From Cristatella mucedo (Eukaryota > Bryozoa > Phylactolaemata > Cristatellidae): a stretch of 64,000 bases of DNA. A program made the translations under genes and the position numbers. The first letter of the stretch is position 1. Every line of letters starts with the position of its first letter. Positions 63,700-64,000 of the stretch are shown piece after piece. A model generated the notes under the pieces. The model worked only from the letters and a program-made list of their open reading frames with translations. It was not told the DNA's origin and made no database searches. The stretch is taken from the NCBI GenBank assembly GCA_009760855.2, contig WPIO01000009.1, positions 6,402,501 through 6,466,500 of the forward strand, given 5' to 3'.

Positions 63700-63950
63700 C
63701 CAATATTGTCAGGATCTTCGTCCTCACTATCAGCGACATTATTCGGTACGGTTGGTCAATGCGTCGCATCTTGGACTGAGATCGACATGTACTTCTTTGG
63801 CAAAGAACGCAGCTTCTTCGAAGTCAACTCTAAGACAGGTTTGCGCTCCAGTTTCAGCGCATCGATTGATACGACTTTTATCGATGTTGGCACAGGCGCT
63901 GGCAAGAATTCTTATAATAGCGCTCGACGAATCATGTCCAGATTGCTGGA
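63700..63950 (-). other. Two overlapping exon-like frames, product unrecognised
   Basis: On the - strand one frame reads SIDALKLERKPVLELTSKKL and another reads RVDFEEAAFFAKEVHVDLSP over the same bases. Both look protein-like and I cannot choose between them. The segment is near the window edge and may be the start of a gene continuing to the right. Confidence -1.
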
Positions 63951-64000
63951 CTGCACCAAGGATATTGTTTAAGCTTCTGTATCGACCGTGCTACACAAGT

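Overview
This is metazoan nuclear DNA. Genes are split into short exons with GT-AG introns and consistent phases. Introns and spacers are filled with non-LTR retrotransposon fragments, tRNA-derived SINEs and long microsatellites. There is no operon structure and no bacterial signal. The repeat mix fits an invertebrate, but the sequence does not let me name the taxon.

Two protein-coding genes can be assembled, and they converge. On the + strand (5,911-23,800) lie at least five exons of an ankyrin-repeat protein ending in a SOCS-box-like C-terminus; its N-terminus was not found. On the - strand (48,557 down to 25,404) lie twelve coding exons that join in phase to one 444-residue open frame. This is the orthologue of p50RhoGAP/ARHGAP1 (RhoGAP68F in flies): acidic N-terminus, CRAL-TRIO/Sec14 domain, RhoGAP domain. 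The stop codons are 1.6 kb apart. A GC/CpG-rich block at about 51.1-53.7 kb lies upstream of the ARHGAP1 start and is the best promoter candidate. Its first coding exon is preceded by a splice acceptor, so at least one 5' non-coding exon is expected.

Layout: 1-5.8 kb, LINE copies and unassigned DNA, with a weak CARD-like frame on the - strand; 5.9-13.3 kb, ankyrin exons 1-4, with a cluster of SINEs in the second intron; 13.3-23.1 kb, a repeat-filled intron holding a roughly 4 kb degraded LINE; 23.1-23.8 kb, the SOCS-box exon; 25.4-48.6 kb, ARHGAP1; 51-53.7 kb, CpG island; 54-64 kb, unassigned DNA with LINE fragments and a few exon-like frames I cannot name.

The most interesting signal is in the repeats. 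The dominant L2/CR1-like LINE (LINE-A) ends in a two-part hairpin followed by (ATT)n. A tRNA-headed SINE (SINE-A) ends in the same hairpin, and several copies carry paired stem changes, as expected of an RNA structure recognised by the LINE reverse transcriptase. A second SINE family (SINE-B) has its own tail hairpin and a long palindrome next to its B box.
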